A stretch of DNA of 64,000 bases from Burkholderia glumae LMG 2196 = ATCC 33617 (GTDB lineage: Bacteria > Pseudomonadota > Gammaproteobacteria > Burkholderiales > Burkholderiaceae). Below the pieces are notes generated by a model. That model did not search any database. It worked only from the letters and a program-made list of their open reading frames with translations, and had not been told where the DNA came from. Both the position numbers and the translations under genes were made by a program. Shown here in pieces: positions 1 through 7,863 of the stretch (positions are counted from its first letter, which is position 1; each line of letters begins with the position of its first letter). The DNA lies in contig NZ_CP009435.1 of the NCBI RefSeq assembly GCF_000960995.1, positions 3,286,001 to 3,350,000 of the forward strand, written 5' to 3'.

Positions 1-1
1 G

Positions 2-301
2 AACCTGCTCTGGACCAGCGTGCTGACCGTGATCATCGGCCTGGTGCTGGCCTCGGCGTTCTCGGCGATCCTCGTCTACGCGCAGGAGCTGATTCCCGGC
101 AAGGTCGGGACCGTGGCGGGCCTGTTCTTCGGGCTGTCGTTCGGAATGGGCGGGATCGGCGCGGCCGTGCTCGGCGATATTGCCGACGCGAGGGGCGTGA
201 GCTACGTCTACCAGCTCTGCGCGTACCTGCCGCTGCTCGGCGTGCTGACGGTGCTGCTGCCCGACGTGGAGGGAAAGCGGGCGGCCGGCCGCGCCGCCTG
301 A
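2..301 (+). CDS. fsr: Fosmidomycin-resistance-type MFS exporter, C-terminal fragment
   Basis: The open frame enters from the left edge of the window, so only about the last 99 codons are present. The visible part holds two to three hydrophobic membrane segments and ends at a TGA. The stretch from AQELIPGKVG to MGGIGAAVLG, followed by the segment around LPLLGVLTVLLPD, matches my memory of the C-terminus of Fsr, a major facilitator pump of the inner membrane that confers fosmidomycin resistance in E. coli. The start lies outside the window, so length and N-terminus cannot be judged. The convergent nucleosidase gene ends about 100 bases downstream. Confidence 0.8.
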   Translation, partial: NLLWTSVLTVIIGLVLASAFSAILVYAQELIPGKVGTVAGLFFGLSFGMGGIGAAVLGDIADARGVSYVYQLCAYLPLLGVLTVLLPDVEGKRAAGRAA

Positions 302-403
302 CGGCGCGGCGGCACTCGCGCGCCGCGCCTTCATCGAAGGCGGGCGCCGGCCTGACCGGGGGCGGCCCGAACCGGCCGCCGGCGCGGCCGGCGGCACGCC
401 TGC

Positions 404-1219
404 TCAGGCCGGCTGCGTGCCCGCGGCGGCGTGTGCGGCGGCCAGCGCGACCAGAAAGCGCTGCAGGATGCCCGACGAATAGCTCGCGGCGATCTCGGCG
501 AGGAAGTTGGTAAACGACGCGGTGGCATGGTCGTCGGCGGTATCGGAGATGGTGCGCACCACCGCGCACGGCACGCCGTACTCGTGGCAGACCTGGGCCA
601 GCGCCGCGCCCTCCATCTCCACGGCCAGCGCGTCGGGCACGGCCTCGCGCAGCGCCGCCACTTCGTGCGCGCTGGAGACGAAGCGGTCGCCGCTGACGAT
701 GAGCCCGCTATGCACGCGCGCGCCGCGCAGCCGGAACCGCTCGTTCAGCTCGGCGCCGCGCTCGGCCACGAAACCGTCGCAGGCGGCGCGCAGCGCGGCC
801 GACAGCGCCGCGTCGGCCGCGAAGCGCGTCACGCCGAGCAGCGGCACTTCGTGGCGCGGGAAGATCGGCGAGGCGTCCAGGTCGTGCTGCAGCAACTGGC
901 TCGCCACCACCACGTCGCCCACCGCGATCTCGCGCGCCACGCCGCCCGCCACGCCCGAAAACACCACGGCGCGCACGTTGAAGCGATGGATCAGCGCGGT
1001 CGTGGTGGTGGCCGCGGCCACCTTGCCGACGCGCGCCAGCGTCACCACGCACGGCACGCCCCAGGCGGTGCCGAGGTGGTATTCGCGCTGGCCGAGCGTG
1101 ATCGTCTCGAGCGCGCCTTCGGTCTCCATCCGGGCGACCAGGTCGCCGAGTTCCTGCGGCAGCGCGGCGAGGATGCCGAGCGGCCGTTTCCTGTCGTAGG
1201 GCATCTGCATCCTCGTCAT
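404..1219 (-). CDS. mtnN: 5'-methylthioadenosine/S-adenosylhomocysteine nucleosidase
   Basis: About 271 residues of the PNP/UDP phosphorylase family. The enzyme hydrolyses MTA and SAH to adenine plus a ribosyl thiol, in the methionine-salvage and methyl-cycle pathway in the cytoplasm. Visible family marks are the N-terminal LGILAALPQE with the conserved glutamate, the glycine-rich VFSGVAGG, the substrate loop VEMEGAA, and RTISDTADD carrying the catalytic-type aspartate. The chosen ATG overlaps the uvrD stop as ATGA, suggesting translational coupling; in-frame ATGs at 1210 and 1204 are alternatives. It is about 40 residues longer than the E. coli enzyme, partly from an Ala-rich C-terminal tail. 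Other nucleoside phosphorylase-like functions are possible but less likely. Confidence 0.85.
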   Translation of the reverse strand: MTRMQMPYDRKRPLGILAALPQELGDLVARMETEGALETITLGQREYHLGTAWGVPCVVTLARVGKVAAATTTTALIHRFNVRAVVFSGVAGGVAREIAVGDVVVASQLLQHDLDASPIFPRHEVPLLGVTRFAADAALSAALRAACDGFVAERGAELNERFRLRGARVHSGLIVSGDRFVSSAHEVAALREAVPDALAVEMEGAALAQVCHEYGVPCAVVRTISDTADDHATASFTNFLAEIAASYSSGILQRFLVALAAAHAAAGTQPA

Positions 1220-3585
1220 TCCACTGCCTGAAGTTTCGCCACCGCGAGCGCGAGCCATTTCTCGCCGTGGCGCTTGAAGCGGACCTGCGCCTTCGCATCG
1301 GCGCCCTCGCCCTCGAGGGCCGTCACCGTGCCCTCGCCGAACTTGGTATGGAACACCGGCTGGCCGACCTTGAAGCCGTTGCCGGCCGCGCGCTGCGCGT
1401 TCGCGAACGCGGGCAGCGGCGCCGTCACGGCCGCGTCCACCACCGCGTCGCGCGTGCCGCCTGCGGCGCCGCCCGGCCGGGCGAACCAGTTGCGGCCCCA
1501 GCCGGCGTTGTCGGCGCGGCCGCCCCAGCGGCTGCCGGCCTCGACCTGCGGGGTGAGCCACTTCAGCACCTGCTGCGGCAGCTCGTCGAAGAAGCGCGAA
1601 CGGATGTTGTAGCGGGTCTGGCCGTGCAGCAGCCGGCTCTGCGCGAACGACAGGTAGAGCCGCTCCTTGGCACGCGTGATCGCCACGTACATCAGCCGGC
1701 GCTCCTCCTCGAGCCCGTCGGTTTCGAGCGCGCTGTTCTCGTGCGGGAACAGGCCTTCCTCGAGCCCGGTGATGAACACCGCCGAGAATTCGAGCCCCTT
1801 GGCCGCATGCACCGTCATCAGCTGCACCGCGTCCTGGCCGGCCTGGGCCTGATTGTCGCCGGCCTCCAGCGACGCATGCGAGAGAAAGCCCGCGAGCGGC
1901 GTCATGGTGTCGGGGTTCTGGGCCGGATCGTCGGGAGCGGCCGGCGCGAGCACGGCGCCGGCCGCGTCGCCGCCCGCCGCCAGTTCGGGCGCGGCGCTCG
2001 CGCCCGGGCGCAGCGGAATCGAGCGCGCCGGCGTGTCGAGCCCGTAGCCCTCCTCGCTGACGAACGCGGCGGCCGCGTTGACGAGTTCCTGCAGGTTCTC
2101 GAGGCGGTCCTGCCCTTCGCGCTCGCCTTGGTAGAAATCGGCCAGGCCGCTCGCGCGCACCACGTACTCGACCATCTCCGGCAGGCTCATCTGCCTGGTT
2201 TCGGCGCGCAGCTTCGCGATCAGGTTCGCGAACGCGCCCAGGCTCGTGCCGGCCTTGCCCGTCACGTAGGGAATCGCCGCCGCCATCGCGCAATTGTGCA
2301 GGCGCGCGGCGTCGGCCAGCTGCTCGATCGAGCGCGCGCCGATGCCGCGCGTGGGGAAGTTGACCACGCGTGCGAATGCCGTGTCGTCGCTGGGGTTGTC
2401 GATCAGGCGCAGGTAGGCGAGCGCGTGCTTGATTTCCTGGCGCTCGAAGAAGCGCAGGCCGCCGTAGACGCGATAGGCGATGCCGGCCGTCATCAGCGTG
2501 TGCTCGATCGCGCGCGACTGCGCATTGCTGCGATAGAGCACGGCCACCTCGCTGCGCGCCATGCCGCCGTTGATCAGCGAGCGGATCTCCTCGACGATCC
2601 AGCCGGCCTCCTGCGAATCGGTGGCCGCCTCGTAGACGCGCACCGGCTCGCCGTGGCCCGCGTCGGTGCGCAGGTTCTTGCCGAGCCGGCGCGAGTTGTG
2701 GGCGATCAGGTGGTTGGCCGCGTCGAGGATGTTGCCGTGCGAGCGGTAGTTCTGCTCAAGCTTGATCAGGTTGCGGACCCGGAACTCGTCCTCGAAGTCG
2801 CGCATGTTGCCGACGTTCGCGCCGCGAAACGCATAGATCGACTGGTCGTCGTCGCCGACCGCGAAGATCGCGTTCTGCTCGCCCGCGAGCAGCTTGAGCC
2901 ACGCGTACTGCAGCTTGTTGGTGTCCTGGAACTCGTCGACGAGGATATGCCGGAAGCGCGCCTGATAGTGCGCGCGCAGCGCCGGGTTGTAGCTCAGCAG
3001 CTCGAAGCAGCGCAGCAGCAGCTCGGGGAAATCGACCACGCCCTCGCGCTGGCACTGCTGGTCGTAGGCCTGGTAGAGCTGCACGAACATCCGGTTGAAG
3101 CTGTCGTTGGCCTCGACCTTGTCCGGGCGCAGCCCCTGCTCCTTGGCGTTGTTGATGAAGTACTGGACGTTCTTCGGCGGGTACTTCTCGTCGTCGATGT
3201 TCGAGGCCTTCATCAGCCGCTTGATGGCGGAGAGCTGGTCGGCCGTGTCGAGGATCTGGAACGTCTGCGGCAGCCCGGCGTCGCGATAGTGGGCGCGCAG
3301 CATGCGGTTGCAGAGGCCGTGGAAGGTGCCGATCCACATCCCGCGCGTGTCGATCGGCATCATCGCCGACAGGCGCGAGAGCATCTCGCGCGCGGCCTTG
3401 TTCGTGAAGGTGACGGCCAGCACGGTGGGCGGCGACGCGTAGCCGTGCTGGATCAGCCACGCGATCCGCGTGATCAGCACGCGCGTCTTGCCGCTGCCCG
3501 CACCGGCGAGAATCAGCGCGGGCTCGTTCGGCAGCGTGACGGCGGCGTATTGTTCGGGATTCAGGTTCGCTAACAGATCGGGCAT
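1216..3585 (-). CDS. uvrD: ATP-dependent DNA helicase UvrD/PcrA type
   Basis: A superfamily 1A 3'-5' helicase acting in nucleotide excision and mismatch repair. About 789 residues, the usual size. The order of helicase motifs is clear: Q-motif region near LNPEQYAAV, Walker A GAGSGKTR near residue 30, motif Ia TFTNKAAREML, motif II DEFQDTN, motif III GDDDQSIYAFRGA, motif IV QNYRS, motif V VQLMTVHAAKGLEF, and motif VI YVAITRAKERL. A low-complexity Ala/Pro-rich insert lies between the 2B domain and motif V. The ATG at 3585 is preferred to a TTG nine bases further upstream. The stop overlaps the nucleosidase start, so the two genes probably share a transcript. Confidence 0.95.
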   Translation of the reverse strand: MPDLLANLNPEQYAAVTLPNEPALILAGAGSGKTRVLITRIAWLIQHGYASPPTVLAVTFTNKAAREMLSRLSAMMPIDTRGMWIGTFHGLCNRMLRAHYRDAGLPQTFQILDTADQLSAIKRLMKASNIDDEKYPPKNVQYFINNAKEQGLRPDKVEANDSFNRMFVQLYQAYDQQCQREGVVDFPELLLRCFELLSYNPALRAHYQARFRHILVDEFQDTNKLQYAWLKLLAGEQNAIFAVGDDDQSIYAFRGANVGNMRDFEDEFRVRNLIKLEQNYRSHGNILDAANHLIAHNSRRLGKNLRTDAGHGEPVRVYEAATDSQEAGWIVEEIRSLINGGMARSEVAVLYRSNAQSRAIEHTLMTAGIAYRVYGGLRFFERQEIKHALAYLRLIDNPSDDTAFARVVNFPTRGIGARSIEQLADAARLHNCAMAAAIPYVTGKAGTSLGAFANLIAKLRAETRQMSLPEMVEYVVRASGLADFYQGEREGQDRLENLQELVNAAAAFVSEEGYGLDTPARSIPLRPGASAAPELAAGGDAAGAVLAPAAPDDPAQNPDTMTPLAGFLSHASLEAGDNQAQAGQDAVQLMTVHAAKGLEFSAVFITGLEEGLFPHENSALETDGLEEERRLMYVAITRAKERLYLSFAQSRLLHGQTRYNIRSRFFDELPQQVLKWLTPQVEAGSRWGGRADNAGWGRNWFARPGGAAGGTRDAVVDAAVTAPLPAFANAQRAAGNGFKVGQPVFHTKFGEGTVTALEGEGADAKAQVRFKRHGEKWLALAVAKLQAVE

Positions 3586-3827
3586 AAAGCGCAAGACGGA
3601 CGAGGAGGCGTGAGGCGCGCGGGGCCGGGCACGGCCGGGCGGCGCGATGGCTCGCCATTATAGAACGGCGGCGCGCCCGGGCAGCGGCGCGAGCCGGCGC
3701 GGCCGGTCCCGCGACGGCGGCGGCCCCGCCGCGCCGGGCGCCGGCGCGGCGCGCGGCAAACCGGCCCACCGGCGCCGATGCGGCCTGTCAATGAGGCAGG
3801 CCATGCCCGGTGCGATGCGCATCCATT

Positions 3828-3833
3828 TATAAT
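3828..3833 (+). promoter_or_regulatory. Candidate -10 box for valS
   Basis: A perfect TATAAT lies 46 bases before the valS ATG in the uvrD-valS divergent interval. It sits inside a short AT-rich patch in otherwise very GC-rich sequence. No good TTGACA is present at 16-18 bases upstream, so the -35 element is weak or absent. Confidence 0.45.
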
Positions 3834-3879
3834 TGACGGTTTCCGCATCAATTCTGCATTTTCAGAGCCAATTCCGACC

Positions 3880-6750
3880 ATGAGCGACAGCACGCTTGAG
3901 AAGAGTTTCGAGCCCCAGACCATCGAATCCCACTGGGGGCCGGAGTGGGAAAAGCGCGGCTACGCCGCGCCGAGGTTCGATCCCGACCGTCCGGACTTCG
4001 CAATCCAGCTGCCGCCGCCGAACGTCACGGGCACGCTGCACATGGGCCACGCGTTCAACCAGACGATCATGGACGGCCTCGCCCGCTACCACCGCATGCG
4101 CGGCGACAACACGCTGTGGGTGCCGGGCACCGACCACGCGGGGATCGCCACGCAGATCGTGGTCGAGCGCCAGCTCGACGCGCAGCGGGTCTCGCGCCAC
4201 GACCTGGGGCGCGAGCAGTTCGTCGAGCGCGTCTGGCAATGGAAGGAGAAATCGGGCTCGACGATCACGAACCAGGTGCGCCGCCTGGGCGCCTCCACCG
4301 ACTGGAGCCGCGAATACTTCACGATGGACGACAAGCTGTCGTCGGTGGTGCGCGAGGTGTTCGTGCAGCTCTACGAGCAGGGCCTCATCTATCGCGGCAA
4401 GCGCCTCGTCAACTGGGACCCGGTGCTGATGACCGCGGTGTCGGACCTGGAAGTGGCGAGCGAGGAGGAAGACGGCAGCCTCTGGCACATCAACTACCCG
4501 CTCGTCTCGGGGGCCGGCCACCTGACGGTCGCCACCACGCGCCCCGAGACGATGCTCGGCGACGTGGCCGTGATGGTGCATCCCGAGGACGAGCGCTACC
4601 GCCACCTGATCGGCCAGTCGGTGCGGCTGCCGCTGGCCGAGCGCGAGATTCCGATCATCGCCGACGACTATGTCGATCGCGAGTTCGGCACCGGCGTGGT
4701 GAAGGTCACGCCCGCGCACGATTTCAACGACTACCAGGTGGGCCAGCGCCACGGCCTGCCGCAGATCGAGATCCTCACGCTCGACGCGAAGATCAACGAC
4801 AACGCGCCCGCGGCCTATCGCGGCCTCGACCGCTTCGAGGCGCGCAAGCGCGTGGTGGCCGACCTGGAAGCGGCCGGCGCGCTCGATTCCGTCAAGCCGC
4901 ACAAGCTGATGGTGCCGCGCGGCGACCGCACCGGCGTGGTGATCGAGCCGATGCTGACCGACCAGTGGTTCGTCGCGATGACGAAGCCGGCGCCGGCAGG
5001 CTCGTTCCATCCTGGCAAGTCGATCACCGAGGTCTCGCTCGAGGTGGTGCGCGACGGCAGCATCCGCTTCGTGCCCGAGAACTGGACCACCACCTACTAC
5101 CAATGGCTCGAGAACATCCAGGACTGGTGCATCTCGCGCCAGCTCTGGTGGGGCCACCAGATCCCCGCCTGGTACGGCGAGAACGGCGAGGTGTTCGTCG
5201 CGCGCAGCGAGGCTAACGCGCGCGCGCAGGCCGCGGCCAAGGGCTATGCCGGCACGCTGCGGCGCGACGAGGACGTGCTCGACACCTGGTTCTCGTCGGC
5301 GCTCGTGCCGTTCTCGTCGCTCGGCTGGCCCAACGAGACGCCCGAGCTGCAGCACTTCCTGCCCTCCTCGGTGCTGGTGACCGGCTTCGACATCATTTTC
5401 TTCTGGGTCGCCCGGATGGTCATGATGACGACGCACTTCACCGGCAAGGTGCCGTTCCACACCGTCTACGTGCATGGGCTGGTGCGCGACGCGGAAGGCC
5501 AGAAGATGTCGAAGAGCAAGGGCAACACGCTCGACCCGATCGACATCGTCGACGGCATCGCGCTCGAGGATCTGGTCGCCAAGCGCACCACCGGCCTGAT
5601 GAATCCGAAGCAGGCCGCGAGCATCGAGAAGAAGACCCGCAAGGAATTCCCGGACGGCATCGCCGCGTTCGGCACCGACGCGCTGCGCTTCACGATGGCC
5701 TCGATGGCCACGCTCGGGCGCAACGTCAACTTCGACCTGGCGCGCTGCGAGGGCTACCGCAACTTCTGCAACAAGCTCTGGAACGCCACGCGCTTCGTGC
5801 TGATGAACTGCGAAGGCCACGACTGCGGGCGCGACAAGCCGGAGCCGTGCGGCGACGGCGGCTGCGGCCCCGGCGGCTACCTCGATTTCTCGGCGGCCGA
5901 CCGCTGGATCGTGTCGCTGCTGCAGCGCGTGGAGGCCGAGATCGCCAAGGGCTTCGACGACTATCGCTTCGACAACATCGCGAACGCGATCTACAAGTTC
6001 GTCTGGGACGAGTACTGCGACTGGTACGTCGAGCTCGCGAAGGTGCAGATCCAGAACGGTACGCCCGAGCAGCAGCGCGCCACGCGCCGCACGCTGCTGC
6101 GCGTGCTCGAAACGGTGCTGCGCCTCGCGCATCCGGTGATTCCGTTCATCACCGAGGCGCTGTGGCAGAAGGTCGCGCCGCTCGCGGGCCGCTATCCGGC
6201 GGGCAAGGCCGAGGGCGAGGCCTCGCTGATGGTGCAGGCGTACCCCGTCGCCGATCCCGCCAAGCTCGACGACGCGGCCGAGCAGTGGGCGGCCGAGCTG
6301 AAGGCCGTGGTGGACGCGTGCCGCAACCTGCGCGGCGAGATGAATCTCTCGCCGGCCACGCGCGTGCCGCTCTTGGCCACCGGCAAGCTCGATCGGCTGG
6401 CCGCGTTCGCGCCGTATCTGAAGGCGCTGGCACGGCTCTCGGACGTCACCATCGTGGCCGACGAGGCCGCGCTCGACGCGCAGGCGCAAGGCGCGCCGAT
6501 CGCGATCGTCGGCGCGAACAAGCTGGTGCTGAAGGTCGAGATCGACGTGGCGGCCGAGCGCGAGCGGCTGTCGAAGGAAATCACGCGGCTCGAGAACGAG
6601 ATCCGCAAGTGCGAGGCCAAGCTCGGCAACGAGGCGTTCGTCGCCAAGGCGCCGCCCGCGGTGGTCGAGCAGGAGCACAAGCGCATCGCCGAGTTCCGCG
6701 GCACGCTCGACAAGCTGGTGGCCCAGATGGCACGCTTGCAGGCGTCGTAA
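3880..6750 (+). CDS. valS: Valyl-tRNA synthetase
   Basis: Class I aminoacyl-tRNA synthetase of 956 residues that charges tRNA-Val and edits mischarged threonine. The HIGH signature is present as HMGH within PPPNVTGTLHMGHAF near residue 50, and the KMSKS loop as QKMSKSKGN near residue 547. The editing domain, the anticodon-binding domain and the C-terminal coiled-coil arm (charged heptads in the last about 70 residues) are all present. The ATG giving MSDSTLEKSF is chosen over in-frame upstream ATGs because the family begins here and the -10 box lies just before it. A Cys/Gly-rich insert with four cysteines lies at about residues 645-665, just before the anticodon-binding region. Confidence 0.97.
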   Translation: MSDSTLEKSFEPQTIESHWGPEWEKRGYAAPRFDPDRPDFAIQLPPPNVTGTLHMGHAFNQTIMDGLARYHRMRGDNTLWVPGTDHAGIATQIVVERQLDAQRVSRHDLGREQFVERVWQWKEKSGSTITNQVRRLGASTDWSREYFTMDDKLSSVVREVFVQLYEQGLIYRGKRLVNWDPVLMTAVSDLEVASEEEDGSLWHINYPLVSGAGHLTVATTRPETMLGDVAVMVHPEDERYRHLIGQSVRLPLAEREIPIIADDYVDREFGTGVVKVTPAHDFNDYQVGQRHGLPQIEILTLDAKINDNAPAAYRGLDRFEARKRVVADLEAAGALDSVKPHKLMVPRGDRTGVVIEPMLTDQWFVAMTKPAPAGSFHPGKSITEVSLEVVRDGSIRFVPENWTTTYYQWLENIQDWCISRQLWWGHQIPAWYGENGEVFVARSEANARAQAAAKGYAGTLRRDEDVLDTWFSSALVPFSSLGWPNETPELQHFLPSSVLVTGFDIIFFWVARMVMMTTHFTGKVPFHTVYVHGLVRDAEGQKMSKSKGNTLDPIDIVDGIALEDLVAKRTTGLMNPKQAASIEKKTRKEFPDGIAAFGTDALRFTMASMATLGRNVNFDLARCEGYRNFCNKLWNATRFVLMNCEGHDCGRDKPEPCGDGGCGPGGYLDFSAADRWIVSLLQRVEAEIAKGFDDYRFDNIANAIYKFVWDEYCDWYVELAKVQIQNGTPEQQRATRRTLLRVLETVLRLAHPVIPFITEALWQKVAPLAGRYPAGKAEGEASLMVQAYPVADPAKLDDAAEQWAAELKAVVDACRNLRGEMNLSPATRVPLLATGKLDRLAAFAPYLKALARLSDVTIVADEAALDAQAQGAPIAIVGANKLVLKVEIDVAAERERLSKEITRLENEIRKCEAKLGNEAFVAKAPPAVVEQEHKRIAEFRGTLDKLVAQMARLQAS

Positions 6751-6838
6751 CAAACGGTAAGCCCAGTTGCACGGATCGTGCCAGCCCAATCACCATGGGC
6801 GGGTACGGAAGAATCAACCCAAGGATAAAAGGTCGATC

Positions 6839-7720
6839 ATGCTGAAAGTCACTAAGGCGGTATTTCCGGTTGCCGGCCTCGGCACCCGCTTTCTGCCGGC
6901 GACGAAGGCAAGCCCGAAAGAGATGCTGCCCGTCGTCGACAAGCCCTTGATCCAGTACGCCGTCGAGGAAGCCATCGCGGCCGGCATCACGGAAATGATC
7001 TTCGTCACCGGCCGCAGCAAGCGCGCGATCGAGGATCACTTCGACAAGTCCTACGAGATCGAAGCCGAGCTCGAGGCACGCGGCAAGGAAAAGCTGCTCG
7101 ATCTGGTGCGCAGCATCAAGCCCGCCAACGTCGACTTCTTCTACGTGCGCCAGCCCGAGGCGCTCGGCCTCGGCCACGCCGTGCTCTGCGCCGAGAAGCT
7201 GGTGGGCGACAACCCGTTCGCCGTGATCCTCGCCGACGACCTGCTCGACGGCCAGCCGCCCGTGATGAAGCAGATGGTGGACGTGTTCGACCACTATCAC
7301 AGCTCGATCATCGGCGTGGAGGAAATCCCGCCGGCCGACACCAAGTCCTACGGGATCGTCGACGGCAAGGAATGGGAAGACTCGATCATCAAGATGTCGG
7401 CGATCGTCGAGAAGCCGGCGCCCGAAGTGGCGCCGTCGAACCTCGGCGTGGTGGGCCGCTACATCCTGAAGCCGCGCATCTTCCATCACCTGCGCACGAT
7501 CCAGCCCGGCGCGGGCGGCGAGATCCAGCTGACCGACGGCATCCAGGCCCTGCTGGCCGACGAGCAGGTGCTCGCCTACAAGTACGAAGGCACCCGCTTC
7601 GACTGCGGCAGCAAGCTCGGCTACCTGAAGGCCACCATCGAATTCGCGCTGCGCCACCCGGAGGTGCGCGACGAGTTCGAGCAGTACCTGCGCGAGCGCG
7701 GCACCGGCTCGCCGGCCTGA
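6839..7720 (+). CDS. galU: UTP-glucose-1-phosphate uridylyltransferase
   Basis: Makes UDP-glucose from UTP and glucose-1-phosphate, feeding LPS, exopolysaccharide and galactose metabolism. 293 residues, normal for the family. The nucleotide-binding signature GLGTRFLPATKASPKEML is at the N-terminus. Further marks are the RQPEALGLGHAV loop and LADDLLDG, and GGEIQLTDG in the sugar-binding half. The ATG at 6839 follows purine-rich AAGGATAAAAGG; the longer in-frame start at 6767 lacks family similarity. It lies 88 bases after valS on the same strand and is followed by a clear intrinsic terminator. Confidence 0.96.
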   Translation: MLKVTKAVFPVAGLGTRFLPATKASPKEMLPVVDKPLIQYAVEEAIAAGITEMIFVTGRSKRAIEDHFDKSYEIEAELEARGKEKLLDLVRSIKPANVDFFYVRQPEALGLGHAVLCAEKLVGDNPFAVILADDLLDGQPPVMKQMVDVFDHYHSSIIGVEEIPPADTKSYGIVDGKEWEDSIIKMSAIVEKPAPEVAPSNLGVVGRYILKPRIFHHLRTIQPGAGGEIQLTDGIQALLADEQVLAYKYEGTRFDCGSKLGYLKATIEFALRHPEVRDEFEQYLRERGTGSPA

Positions 7721-7782
7721 GCCGTGGCGGCGCCCGCGCCGCCGACCTGATCGAGGGCGCCCGCGAACGCGGGTCGCCCCCC

Positions 7783-7807
7783 AGCGCCGCGCCATGCGGC
7801 GCTTTTT
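7783..7807 (+). terminator. Intrinsic terminator after galU
   Basis: An 8-base stem (AGCGCCGC / GCGGCGCT) with a five-base loop is followed directly by five T. It lies 63 bases after the galU stop. Confidence 0.85.
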
Positions 7808-7863
7808 GCTGGCGCGCCGCCGCCGCGGCCGTGGCCGCACGGCCCCGGCCGGCCCGGCAGGCC

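Noticed and set aside
3862..6789. A 975-codon open frame on the minus strand opposite valS
   Set aside because: It is His/Arg/Leu-rich antisense text created by GC-rich codon use; valS on the plus strand has full family motifs. Similar long antisense frames across the window were dropped for the same reason.
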